Position numbers and translations under genes: made by a program
Assembly: GCA_032821775.1 (NCBI GenBank)
Contig: JAVLRN010000004.1
Span: forward strand, 2,480,001 to 2,544,000
Direction: 5' to 3'
Source: Sanguinoderma infundibulare
Lineage: Eukaryota > Basidiomycota > Agaricomycetes > Polyporales > Polyporaceae
Length of the DNA stretch: 64,000 nt
Notes under the pieces: generated by a model
Told to the model about the DNA's origin: nothing
Seen by the model: the letters and a program-made list of their open reading frames with translations, nothing else
Database searches by the model: none
Shown: in pieces, positions 46,868 through 59,748 of the stretch
Numbering within the stretch: position 1 is the first letter of the stretch
How the letters are laid out: each line of letters opens with the position of its first letter

Positions 46868-49800
46868 ATGGCGACGTCGAGCAAGCACAACTCCCGTTTC
46901 TCAACCCTCAAGGTCTTCAAGTTCTCCGCCGGCTCCAAGCCCCCTCCGCTCCCTCCCAAAGACCCATATTACCTGCCCAATCCTTCTCTTCGCTCGCTCG
47001 GAAACTCCCTCTCTCCCGACTCCCTCCCTTCTTCCCAGCCGCCAACTCCACTCTCTGCCCAGTATGCAACCATCGTCAGGAGTACTTCTCCAACGCCCTC
47101 CTACGCTCCCAGTCGCATCACTGTCTCCCCGCCGTACGAGTCTACCTCAAAACCCGTCGAATCCGCCAGCTCTCGCAAGAGCCTCTTCAAGTTCTCATCC
47201 CTCAGCAGACGTCCAAAGACCCAGACCCCAAAGGCAGCAGATTCTGGCCACTCTGCTGGTTCCGAGTCCTTGGTCCCCCCCGAACCCGTCGATGACCCGT
47301 CCATATCTCTCCCATGGAACTTCCAAGTAAGCGCTACCACACTTTTTCTCCGCATTCGGCCACTCACGCGCACTCGTTCAGCATAACATTCATGTCGATG
47401 AAGGGTGCGTTCTTGTTTATTCAACACCTCATCTTCCATCCGACTCTGCTGCCCCGTGCACGGACAGCGAGATCCGCCGATGCACTGCTCGCGCTCGGTG
47501 TCCCACCATCGTCGGCGTATGATGCGCCGCCTCCCCTACCTTGATGTCCACCTGTTTTTATACGTCTTTGCTAATACGTTTGAATTTCCAGTTTCGTCGG
47601 TTTGCCACCGACATGGTCCGCGTCATTGGCCGGGGCAGGGTTTAGTGAGGAGGAGATAGCTGCTCTTCAAGCCAAGAGGGCCGAGTCAAGGTCACGCAGT
47701 ACGCGCTCCATTTACTCACTCAATCTTGCTCGCTCTGCCTCTCCAGCGGGGACGACTCGAACACTAGCCTATGGCGCCCCCACCCGGAGAGATCAGTCGG
47801 ACGCGTCGTTGTCCCAAGTATCCCTAGCCAGCAGCCACCGGTCCTATGGCTCCAGATCACACATTCGCAAGGTCTCTACTTCGTCCCATGCACCCTCTGA
47901 ACACTCCTCTAGCACCCACCCGGAGTCGGAACCTAGACGAACGCCACCCATGACCCGTCCGACTCCCAAACATTCCTTCACATATCCCCAACTGCAATCG
48001 CAGAGTACCCCCCACCTGCCGACACATCGTTCCAGCGCATCCATCACCCGTTTGGTGCCTCCCGTTCCCCCTCCTCCTGCAATTTCCGTCGTTTCAGAGA
48101 ACTCCTCTGGCTCTGGAGCGTCCGAGAAGCAGCTCATGGCTCGGAATGCACCGTCTCGCTCCTACCATATCGCGAACGAGTCAATCGCAACCATTGAACA
48201 CTCACCCCCTCCTGCGTATATGTCCCCCAGAAAGGAATCACATACACAGAACGTGCAGACCGACGAGAACTTCCGACTTCCTCCGTCCATCGTTGAGTCT
48301 GAGTCAGGCCTGAGTAACGAGGCAGGACGTTCGTCAACGGACAGCTCAAGCTCAGGTTCACACGGTGCCACAACCACATCACCTGTGCTACCCACTCCGC
48401 CACGTCTTTCCTTCCACCAGGACGACCTGTCGTCGTGGACCGCGTCCCTCTTCTCATCCATTCCCGATTCGGTGACTCTCACACCACCGAAACCCACAGT
48501 CCCAAGGCCCCAGCCGTCCTCCTCGAGGCTCGGTGCGGACAGTGGTGCTTCTCGTTCCCGGGCAGGTTCCATTCGCACTCGCGACCGATCACCGTCTGCC
48601 ACCGTTCGCCAGCTACCGCCACAAAAACCAATACCGAAACAGGAGCCACCCCCCACTGGTGCTCTCCCACCGCCACCACAACCGCCGAGCCCTCTTTGGG
48701 ATGAGGTCATGAACTTGGTGAAGGCGGGGGAAGAGGCATCATCGTCGACATCCTATTTGCAAGACACATCTGCGGACTATTCGACCGATTCGTACTCGAC
48801 ACTACTGACACCACTGACACCTGTGCTTGACGAGTTCCCTCCCATTCCACATATCAATGGTCCGGATCAGCTGGATTTCCGCGGCGTTCTAGGACGAGAG
48901 AAGGAGAACAGGGATTCCGGGCTTTCCACCATGACAGTCACACCCGCTACCATTGCCACAGCCGCTATCGCACGCTCTGTCCGACCGAACATGGTTACAT
49001 CTCCGGTCCGTTCAAACGAGGAGAGTAGGTCAAGGGCTGTGCTGGGGTCCCGAGACCCAGACGATGGCCGTTCGTGCTCGCCGAATAGCTCGGAGTCTCA
49101 TTCGAGCGCGTCCTCTTCATCAACCACGGCGTCGTTATCGACGGGCACTGGTTCGGCCTCCTCGGACTCACGACCGCTGACGCTGACAACGGAGGCGTCA
49201 GAGTGGCGAACGTCTGGAGCGAAGCCGAAGAGTCTGGTGTACTCTGACCCTTCTCCCGAACCATCCCCCCGCGCGTCAACATTCGGCGAACGTGATGCCT
49301 TTACCGTGTCTGTCACTTCCGACTTGCGAGAATCCGAGGTAGACGTCATTGCGCAACAACGTCCTTTCATCGTAACCGAAGACAACTTCCTCTCCACACG
49401 AAGAACCGACAACCTCCTTACACCCATCTCGTCATCATCAAGCTCACCGTCGCCACTCTCCCCGACGCCTCGCTACCCCGGATGGCTGTCAGAGGTTGTT
49501 GCCCCACTCAAGAGCTTCATCAACGATCAAGTCGACCCGCGTGACCTGTACGCTGACCTTCGGGAGATCGCAGAAGGCGAGAGCGGGTCGGTGTACGCCG
49601 CCCGTGTGCTCGGGACGCCTGCGTCGCCCGAGAAGGAGCCTGATTCGCATGTCGCGATCAAGAACATTGCCATCATGCCTACCGGATCGCCGAAGATCAA
49701 CGACCTCCAACGGGAGCTCACTCTCATGAAGGCCGTCTCGCATCCGCACATCCTGACCATGGACGCCCTATACGTGGACTTGGTGGAGGATTCGTTGTGG

Positions 49801-50624
49801 ATCCGCATGGAGCTGATGGAGCGCAGCGTCGCTGACGTTATCGCGCTTGTCGAGAACGGTATTGATTTGAACGAGAGGCTCATGGCGCAAGTCGCCAGCG
49901 ATGTGAGTGGTGTCTTGGTGCGGCTAAGAGAAATGGTTTAACACAACGTGAGCTAGGTCTTGGATGCTCTCGTCTACCTCCAGTCCAGAGGGATTGCACA
50001 TCGGGATGTCCGTTCGGACAACCTGTTGGTGAATAGGGACGGTATTGTCAAGCTTGCCGACTTTTCGAGTGCAATTCAAGTCTCTCCGTCAAATGCGACG
50101 TGTTCCGAACCTGCAGGTGTAATCTACTGGCAAGCACCTGAAATCAGGAGGTTTGTGCTTCGCTCATTCGGTATAGTGAGCCCTTCATCTGACTTTGTGA
50201 GCACAGAGGATCCTACAACGCTCTCAAGGTCGACGTTTGGTCACTTGGCGCTACCATCTGGGAGCTCGCAGAGACGGAACCGCCATTCAGTGACGTCACG
50301 GACCCTAGGCAATTGGGCACGGAGCTGCCGCCGTTACGACAGCCCGAAATCTACTCACGATCTTTACACGATTTCCTGAATTTATGCTCGAGCCCAAGTT
50401 CTTCACGACCAGACCCCCACGACCTGCAGAACGTAAGATCCATTGTCCTGCTTAGTGCTCAAACTTGGGGGTTGCTTATCGTGTTTGTCCCTGCTTAGAT
50501 ATCATTTATTCGCAATCCCGGTGGGCATCAGGCCATCGTCAACATGCTTGCAGAGTGTCGAGAGATCGAACGCTTGTCCAGGCGACAAAGCACTGATTCG
50601 GCAGGGACGGTGTCGCGGTCATAG
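46868..50624 (+). CDS. PAK/STE20-type protein kinase with CRIB domain and altered motifs
   Basis: Cdc42/Rac-binding kinase architecture of roughly 1,000-1,100 residues. The start is MATSSKHNSRFSTLKVFKF. The CRIB/PBD, coded across three exons, reads ISLPWNFQ/HNIHVDEG/FVGLPPTWSASLAGAGFSEEEI (about 47300-47670). A long Ser/Pro-rich linker with Pro-rich SH3-type stretches (VPPVPPPPA, KPIPKQEPPPTG) follows. The C-terminal kinase domain (from about 49540) has a Gly loop EGESGSVYAA, the VAIK lysine, the catalytic loop HRDVRSDNLLVN and, in place of DFG, ADFSSAI. The APE motif is YWQAPEIR. Thus Lys of HRDxK is Arg and Gly of DFG is Ser, while the three core residues (VAIK Lys, HRD Asp, DFx Asp) remain. 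It may be a low-activity or specialised paralogue beside standard Cla4/Ste20. The last exon ends TVSRS. Confidence 0.88.
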
Positions 50625-51139
50625 TATATCGTATTTACTAGATACCCCTACTGGTTAATTATCCCGCTCTTCCCCTTGGTGCACGGACTGGTTAGTTGCG
50701 TTTAGTGTAGTGCAATGTGCTTTGCTTTGGCACGCTCTGTCGCTGCTGTTGGATCTGGGACTATGCATACGATTGTTCGTGCTGTTAAGGACTACTTAGA
50801 TCTATGTGGAGTTTGGGATTTGTTGACTTGTCCCATGGCGATAGACGGTAAGCCTCCGCGCACGCGACTTCAAGAATCCGTCCGAGAATGCGTAGGTCGT
50901 GTATCCCCTTGGCCTTCTCACGCAAGTAAAGCGACCTCATCCATGGGCAGACCCTCCCGAAGTCGGAAGGCCAAGTCAGGCTACACATGTAAGCCACGCA
51001 GTTGCGCTTGCCATAAATTTGATGCTCACGTTTGCACAGCCATATCCAACAAGCCTACCGGTTCTTCAACGACCTTGGTACCCGATTCACGGTCGTAGCC
51101 CCGTCGTGATGGACATACGGGGAGCTTCCCGACGAAGTC
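50625..51139. other. Intergenic behind the kinase gene
   Basis: About 0.5 kb with one 127-codon plus-strand open frame (50715-51098) lacking any motif. It may include more degraded old-yellow-enzyme sequence, but I could not align it. No gene is supported. Confidence 0.4.
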
Positions 51140-51700
51140 CACTTGCTAAACGGCAAGTGAGCACCTGGCACCATGTGTGGAGCTCGTTGGAGACCGCAAA
51201 CGAACCAATGGGTCCGGGGGCCCTTGCTGGTCTGGTGCTGTCGAGGTCACTCCTTGCAGGTGTGCGAGGCTAGGATACCGCTGCCTCAGGTAGTCGACCA
51301 GATGCGTGAACGTCGGAATGGGATCCTCCAAGCGCATATCTGTTGTATTCTGTTGTCAGCCACGCCGGTATGAACATCGCTAGTAACCGCGTGAGCTGCC
51401 GCAACCGTGACGGCGAGCTTGTCATGTGAATATACGATGGCTGTCTTTGTCTGGCCGATGGCGTCCATGATCTCGAGTGCGGACCTGGTGCGGTCATCGA
51501 TTGAGCCGCCGTCACTACTCGTCCGTACGCTTGTTCGTGATGTCTTGAAGGAACTCGTCGATTAACGATCCATAGGTGCCGCGGACTTCGCCGGCAAAGA
51601 CGACACCGTGGTGGACGGCGGTTGGACGCGGCGGTACTGAAGCGTTGAGGGTATTGCTTGACCTCTGGCGTACTTAGCTCGAGTAGTTCAGCTCAAAACT
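51140..51700 (-). pseudogene. Relic of an old-yellow-enzyme (NADH:flavin oxidoreductase) gene
   Basis: On the minus strand, broken frames give the family's middle region in order: LSTPEVKQYPQRFSTAASN (near 51650-51685), then LIDEFLQDITNKRTDE (51515-51570), GSIDDRTRSALEIMDAIGQ (near 51450-51510) and MRLEDPIPTFTHLVDYLRQR (near 51270-51340). A one-base insertion follows AASN. The Tyr of the KRTDEY block is a TAG stop (51515-51517) followed by an added base. The expected EIHGANGY segment is scrambled. The N-terminal flavin-binding part and the C-terminal barrel end were not found. This is an inactive remnant of an ene-reductase of the OYE family. Confidence 0.7.
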
Positions 51701-52306
51701 TGTGGCACAAGGCGTTGCACCTACTATTAACTACTGGCGAATTGTGGACGACTCAAGGTGCATTCAAGCTATTTGGTACGTTGTCCTGGGCCAAGCAGGG
51801 CTGTGAAAACGTTTGATGGACGACTAAAGAGCGAGTTCACCGAGACAGTATGTACGGTAGAGGATGCGGACACTAAGTATGTAGTACAACGCGTTCAGAC
51901 AATTCGGGGAAACAAAGGCCGGGCGACTTTGCACGACTGCGTCATTGGGCTCATTCCATCCTTGTCTCTGCGCGACGTACTTCCTAGGTCAATACCCTGA
52001 CGCGATGATGCACCAGTCCGTGCACACGCGTACTGTATCGCGCTCCCCTCCTCCTGCCTTGCACTGTAAGTGCGCACCCAATACTCATTCCTTACCATGC
52101 TTGCTTAATCAATCCCATCGTTACATGATCCTAACAATCCCGTCCCCTTCAGACGCCTTCCTTACCAATACTAGTTCCTTCTGCCTTCTCTATGTAGTAT
52201 TACATATACCTCGACATACCTATGATGCGATGCGACTAGATGTTACAAAATTAGGAGGCTCCAGAGCATGCTGACGACCCCGAGCAGCGACGAGCCTCGT
52301 TCCGAA
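51701..52306. other. Intergenic, 3' side of the farnesyl diphosphate synthase gene
   Basis: About 0.6 kb, AT-richer toward 52100-52260 as expected of a 3' region for the minus-strand gene at 52307. Open frames are short and featureless. Confidence 0.45.
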
Positions 52307-53646
52307 TCACTTCTGCCTCTTGTAAATCTTGTCGAGGAAGGCCTTGAAGACCTCCCTCTTCAGCCTCACGTCTCCGGCGCCGACGTTTGCGCCCTCGGCA
52401 GGGATGGTCTCAATGAGGCTCATGATGCGCTTGTACGCGCCCTCCTCGTACACATCGTACTTGGCGCGGATGCCGAGCTCCTCGTAGAGGGCCTTGATAC
52501 GCGCCTCAGCGGCGCTGTCCTTGCGGCCGTAGTTGTCGTCGAGGACCTTGCGCTGGGCGGGGGTCGCGAGGGCGAGGGCGGTGTTGACACACCACGAGCA
52601 CTTGTTGTCAATGATGTCGGTGCCGATCTTGCCAAGGACCTCGGGAGTGGCGGCGAAGTCGAGGAAGTCGTCCTGGACCTGGAAATACTCGCCGAGGGGA
52701 ACGAGGATGGACTGGGCGAGGGCGTATGGGTCGCTGGATGGGGCATGGGGGATGCCGCACATGTACATGGCGAGCGCGACGGGGAGGTAGAAAGAGTAGT
52801 ACGCGGTTTTGTAAATGACGATCTTTTGGTGCCTGTGCAGACGGGTGATGGTGTGAGACGGCAAAGAGGATTGGGGCAATGAAAGACGGACTTGGCAAGC
52901 GAGAACTTGCTAAGGTCGACGTGATCCTCGGGGGCGGTGATGAGGTCAATGAGCTGGCCAATTTCGGTCTGGAAGGTGGTGTCGTGGAAGACCTCGAGGA
53001 GGTGAACATAATAGGGCTCGGCGCGGAAGTGCTTCTTGAGGAGATAGTATATGGCGCCCTCGAGCATGAAGGAGTCGTTGATGGCGATGTAGTTTACGCT
53101 TTCGACGCGGAACCAACAAGGCTGACCACGACGGGTGACGGACTGGTCCATCATGTCGTCCGAGACGAGGAAGAAGGCTTGAAGCTATGAGAACAGACAT
53201 GGTCAGGATGAGCAAATGTGTGGGTTTGGCATCGGGTGAAGTAGGGGAAATTGAAAGGCGAAGGGTATGGAAAGAGGCGAATGGAAAGTGAACGCACGAA
53301 TTCAACACACCAGCCGAGGAGGGCAGCCTTGAAGTACTCATCGTCGTTGAGCTTACGGCCCTTAAGGATCTCGACCGAGTCGACTACTGAAATGCCGCGG
53401 TTAAGCTTCCCACCGGGGACGTTGTAGTCGAGGTTCTAGATACGGCACACGAAACGCGCGCGCGCGTCGATCGAGGGTAAGTACGCGCTCAGGCAAGATT
53501 AAGCAAAGAGGAGGACGGACGCGCTGGAACCAAGAAACCGCATCGTCCGGCATGCCCTCCTGCTTGAGGTAGGCGAGGAGCTCCTCACGGAGCTTTGGGA
53601 AGACGTCCTCGAACTTCTGTCTCTTCTGAGCCTTGGCGTCGGCCAT
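52307..53646 (-). CDS. ERG20: Farnesyl diphosphate synthase
   Basis: Condenses IPP with DMAPP and GPP to farnesyl diphosphate, the branch point to sterols, prenylated proteins, dolichol, ubiquinone side chains and sesquiterpenes. The start is [19 protein letters not shown]. Conserved blocks are [16 protein letters not shown], the first Asp-rich motif [33 protein letters not shown] and [13 protein letters not shown]. Then come [16 protein letters not shown] and the second Asp-rich motif [11 protein letters not shown] with [11 protein letters not shown]. The C-terminus is DKIYKRQK, with the usual short basic end. Three or four short introns are present. Length is about 350 residues, as expected. 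All catalytic features are present. It is first in a row of three minus-strand housekeeping genes, each separated by its own promoter region. Confidence 0.96.
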
Positions 53647-55250
53647 TTCGAATGGTGTTGGTGTCGGTGTGAGGAAGGAGGGGCGCGAGGCAAGTAGGGA
53701 CGGCAGGTCGGATGGAGCAGAGGGGCAGGAGGCGATGGAGCTTAAGTAGGCAGGATAGAAGACGCGGGAGGAGAAAAGGAGAACATGGTGTCCAGTTGTG
53801 TGACCAATCGTCTCGAGTTATCGTCCAAGCATCGATCCCAGAGTCGTTCGACGACCTAAATCCCAAAGTGGGGGGGGCGCTTGGCCCCCTCTCGCCCTTG
53901 TCTCCGAAACACGTCCCAGACAACACACCCCGCTCCGATGCCCCCGTTTATCGTGCATTATATTTACTAAGTGCGTTTTGCGAATGGTCCAAGATGGTCC
54001 ACCGACTAACCTTCCTTCTATACCGAGCGCTTACTATCTCCGCTTATGACGGTCAGGAGCACTCCCTGGCCGCGCACCCCGCATCCGCATGCTTGTCCCG
54101 GAGGTCCTTCCTGTGCCCGCTTTGCTCGTGTCAGTCCTCGCAATCTGGGCTTACTGACACCAGTTTCTCGACATTTGTTCCGACTTGCAGGTCTTCAAGC
54201 TTCAAGCCCTGAGGCCTCAAGCTTGGTGCTGCCGGACAACTGCTGGCCGACCTGGGTCCGATTTGCCCATCCTCCTGCCGCTCAGATATCTAGGCCGACA
54301 CTTCCCCATACCCCGACATGTACGCGCTATCCGCACGCCTCACCGGTCACCGGTCACCGCTGTCCCATATGCATGGCAGTCGCCGCACAGAGGTATTCAG
54401 GCCGACACCCGGGCTCCGTCGAGCACGCTCCAGATTCGACCGCTCCGACCGCTACCTAGCACACCTTGCTCTCACAGCTTGGACGGCCTCCAACTCTCGG
54501 AGAACGCATGCTCGTTTTCTGTCTACCATACGCCTCCGCGCTGTCTTCATCATACCATGTCGCTCCCTCACCCCCGCCCACCCATCTGCGTCTGTACGTC
54601 TCAGCCTGCCTCTGTCCTCCGCATCCTGTCTTTGTCTCCTTGTCTTCTTCTCTAACGTTAACCCACAATTTAAGCGTTTCTGGGTGCACATCTCTTGTAC
54701 CTTCAGCTGGCGATCCCCCTCCCTTCTCCTCAGCTCTCCTCTTTGCTCGGAGCCGCAGCGCTCACAGTTGCGAATATTGACCATGATGGCGTCCTCGAGT
54801 CCTCTACGTCAAAGGTCGCTACCGTCTTGCGTACCGCCGTCTCCAAAGTCACTGTCATCGTTCTGACGTCCTTGCACATCTCTCTCTCGCTCTTACCCTC
54901 GTCAACCTGCCTCCTCGGACCACACACAAAGTCATCTATGAAGAGTGGGGAGTGGGCGGCTTCGTATGACATTGATGAGTGCGTGAGCGGCGTAGCGCGA
55001 CAGCGGATAGTACAATATGTGGCGAGAGTAAGACTATCTAGGTATATCATAGCAACGTGTAAAACTAGTCAGTGGACCGGAGCGAGAAACCGAGACAATG
55101 CGCGACAGATGACGGATGCAGCATAAGATGTGATGGATGTGGGTGAATGCAGTAGAACTAGGACGGCTAGCGTATACTTTTGTTGCACTGGATACGACGA
55201 CCAAGACGAACGCGTTACGCGCCGGCCACGACGCCAACGTCAAATCCGCT
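53647..55250. other. Long promoter-side intergenic region of farnesyl diphosphate synthase
   Basis: About 1.6 kb. It is CT-rich on the plus strand between 54450 and 54750. It contains an imperfect palindrome around AAGCTT near 54193-54222 and a short CACCGGT direct repeat near 54341-54359. Overlapping open frames on both strands up to 182 codons reflect the biased composition. No gene is supported. Confidence 0.45.
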
Positions 55251-57478
55251 CTAGAAGCCTCCCATACCGCCCATCCCGCCCATGCCACCCATCGGAGGCG
55301 CAGCCTTGGGTTCCTCATGCTCCACCACGCACGCCTCGCTCGTCGTCAGCAAGCTCGCAACCCCAGCTGCGTCCACGAGCGCCGTACGGACAACCTTGAG
55401 CGGGTCGACGATGCCGGCCTGGATCATATCCACGTACTCGCCCTTGCTGGCGTCATAGCCCCAACCAAACTTGTCCGCCGCCCCATAGTTGTTGAGAAGG
55501 GTGCCGACGATGACCGACGCCTCCTCCCCCGCGTTCTCCAGAATGCGCCGCGATGGGTGCGTGAGCGCACGACGGATGATTGATACCCCAAGCTCCTGGT
55601 CGAAGTTGGCCGTCGCAATCGGCTTCGCGTCAGGGGACACGGGGGCGCTACCCTGGGCCCCGGGCGTGCTGGACCCCAGAGCAAGTGATGCCTTGAGAAG
55701 AGCGACGCCGCCACCGGGAAGGATACCCTCCTCGACCGCAGCGCGCGTCGCATTCAGCGCGTCGTCGTACCGGTCCTTCTTCTCACCGACCTCGACCTCG
55801 GACGAGCCGCCGACCTTGATAACGGCAACACCCCCGGACAGCTTCGCAAGACGTTCCTGCAGCTTCGTGCGGTCGTACTCCGAGGTAGTACGGTCCTCGA
55901 TGAGAGCACGGATCTGCTCGCAGCGTGCCTGGATGGCGTCCTTGGAGCCCTCGCCATTGAGAAGGATGGTATCCTCTTTGGTCACGGTGATTGCGCCGGT
56001 CGAGCCGAGCATGTCAGCGGTCACACGGTCCAGCTTGATGTCGAGTTCGTCGGTAAAGACCGTACCGCCAGTAAGGATGGCCAGGTCACCAAGGATCGAC
56101 TTGCGGTTGTCACCGAAACCAGGTGCCTTGACAGCGCAGACCTGAAGCTGGCCACGGAGCTTGTTGACCACGCAGGCAGCGAGAGCCTCGCCGTCGACAT
56201 CCTCTGCGACGATGATGAGGGGGCGACGAGCCTGAGCAGCGATCTCGAGCGAAGGAAGGATGTCGTTGATGGCCGAGATCTTCTTCTCGGATAGGAGGAT
56301 CAGGGGCTTCTCGTACTCGACCTTCTGGCTCTTGACGTCTGTGACGAAGTAGGGGGAGATGAACCCGCGGTCGAAACGCATACCCTCGGTGATCTCGATC
56401 TCATCCTCGATGGTGCGACCTTCCTTGACGGTGATGACACCCTCCTTGCCAACCTTCTCCATGGCCTGGGCAATGAGGTTGCCGACGTGGGCGTCGCCGT
56501 TGGCGGAGATGGTCGCGACCTGAGCAATCTCGGCACTAGTGGTGATTGTCTTGGCGTGGCTGGACAGGAACTCGACTACACGGTCAACGGCGGCCTGCGA
56601 GCCACGGCGGAGGTCCATAGGGTTACAGCCAGCTGCGACGTTCTTGACACCCTCGGAGTAGATGGCACGAGCAAGAACGGTGGCGGTGGTGGTACCATCA
56701 CCAGCAATCTCGTTCGTCTTCTGGGCGACATCCTGGACGAGACTAGAAAAATATGGAATTAGCGGCAACGCTTGTAAAAGGAGTTGAAGGAGGCCTACCG
56801 AGCACCGAGGTTCTCGAACTTGTCCTTGAGGGTAATCGATTTCGCAACAGTGACACCGTCTAGAGAGAGAATGGTGAGCAAGTTTGCGGTGGGGTATTGA
56901 TAGGAAGAGTAAACGTCATGAACATATGCCAGGCCTGGAGTAGGTGCATGAATGTAAAACCACGCATGCACTAGCGAAGCTACATGGGCGATGAGACAAT
57001 TTGTGGAGACACGCGTTGGGCAAGCGGCAAAGAGTGAACAGGGGGTCCCACGTCATCCATCGTGTCCGCGCATAAGTAAGGGAAAACGCGGTTTGCGACG
57101 GGCCCACCAACAACCGTGGCAGCGACATCACACTGGCAGACACGAAAGAAAAGAGAAAGCAGCCAAGGAAGGGAGGGGGACCCACCCTTTGTGATCTTCG
57201 GCCCACCGAAGGGCTGCTCGATGATGACGTTGCGACCTAGAAATTGACGTGTCAGTTGCAGGGCCTTCGCACATGTTCTGCTCGAGAGAATACCCACCCT
57301 TGGGACCGAGGGTGACGCTGACAGCGTTTGCGAGGATGTCGACACCGTTCAAGATGCTGGCCCGGCCCTCGTTGGAGAACTTAATCTCCTTGTGTGCGCC
57401 GCGCTTGAGCACAGGCTTCGCGGCCTTCGCAGCAGTGCGGCGAACGGCAGAGGAAGACGCGTTGGATAGACGGTGCAT
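55251..57478 (-). CDS. HSP60: Mitochondrial chaperonin HSP60
   Basis: GroEL-type chaperonin that folds imported proteins in the mitochondrial matrix. The start [19 protein letters not shown] is an Arg/Ser-rich presequence, then [17 protein letters not shown]. Hallmarks are [18 protein letters not shown] (split by an intron), the nucleotide-binding [47 protein letters not shown] and [10 protein letters not shown]. The C-terminal [12 protein letters not shown] tail matches the mobile tails of the family. There are at least three introns, one about 320 nt (about 56862-57184). The [21 protein letters not shown] stretch before NFDQELGV is longer than in yeast, as far as I recall, and is likely a surface insertion. 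ATG 57478 is chosen because it starts a credible targeting sequence. Confidence 0.97.
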
Positions 57479-57607
57479 GGCAAAGGCGGGGACGAGAGCT
57501 GAACCAGACGACGACGAGCACAACGTGGGGGACGAGGAGCAAGTGAGTGATGAGGACAGAGAACACCAATTTTTGGCACTCGCGCGGTTTATGTCCGTTT
57601 TCCCACA

Positions 57608-57620
57608 GAATAATCTAGAA
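57608..57620 (-). promoter_or_regulatory. Heat-shock-element-like site upstream of HSP60
   Basis: The minus strand reads TTC-TA-GAT-TA-TTC, three alternating 5-bp units of the HSE pattern (TTCnnGAAnnTTC) with one mismatch. It lies about 130 bp before the HSP60 start codon. Heat-shock-factor control of HSP60 is well known in fungi. The match here is a by-eye observation. Confidence 0.5.
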
Positions 57621-58270
57621 TCACAGTCACATAACGTCACACGTCAGGCGCTCGACGACCCCTACTACACGGACACTGATCTCGCACAAACTCGGATTTC
57701 GTCCGGCGGCAGGACTCGCTTGGGTACGGCTGCGTCTGCGAAAATGTCCGACAGAGCGAGCACTCGAATCACGGACATCTGGGACGAGATGCATGGCTGA
57801 GCGACGTGAGCGTCGCGGCTCCAAAGAGGACGACTACAGGTGCCATGGCCAGACATGAACCGACGGGGGAAACGTTGACCGACGGATGAATGCCAGGCAC
57901 AATGAATGGGTCAGTGAGGAAATAAAACCGAAGATGTGAATTGTACCTAGGGGGTCACGATGCAAGAACTTATAGTACACTGCAGGCCACACCTGTCGAT
58001 AATGTCAGAAGCCTCAAAGCATGCAAGGCTGTAGAGCATGCTCGTCGCAAGTGAGGTTATGATTTGTACTCTGATACGAACAAGCTTAGTGCCGGCGTGA
58101 TATACTAGCCTCCGCCAAAGTCTTCCATCACACGCACAAAGAGAGGAGAGCAGAAGCTTCTATTGGACTTATGAGTACATCGCACGAGCCTTACGCGCGG
58201 GAATGATACAAAACAGACTGATATCGTATGGTACTTCTTCGCGATCCCAGCCATGCACTTCGACGCACGC
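57621..58270. other. Intergenic between HSP60 promoter and GAPDH 3' end
   Basis: About 650 bp. It carries the distal HSP60 promoter and the GAPDH 3' region. No coding exon with motifs is seen on either strand. Confidence 0.5.
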
Positions 58271-59667
<1,397 letters not shown>

Positions 59668-59740
59668 GGTGTGGAGCTGGTGGGATGAGGATGGGCGAGG
59701 AGATGAGGAGATGAGGAGAGAGACGACTCGCTCGACAGGG

Positions 59741-59748
59741 CTTTATAA
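59741..59748 (-). promoter_or_regulatory. TATA box of the GAPDH gene
   Basis: The minus strand reads TTATAAAG, about 75 bp before the ATG at 59667. The segment between them is pyrimidine-rich on the minus strand, typical of strongly expressed fungal promoters. Confidence 0.6.

Noticed and set aside
54318..54866. A 182-codon plus-strand frame upstream of FPP synthase
   Set aside because: It overlaps several equally long frames and reads as low-complexity Leu/Ser text from a CT-rich promoter region.
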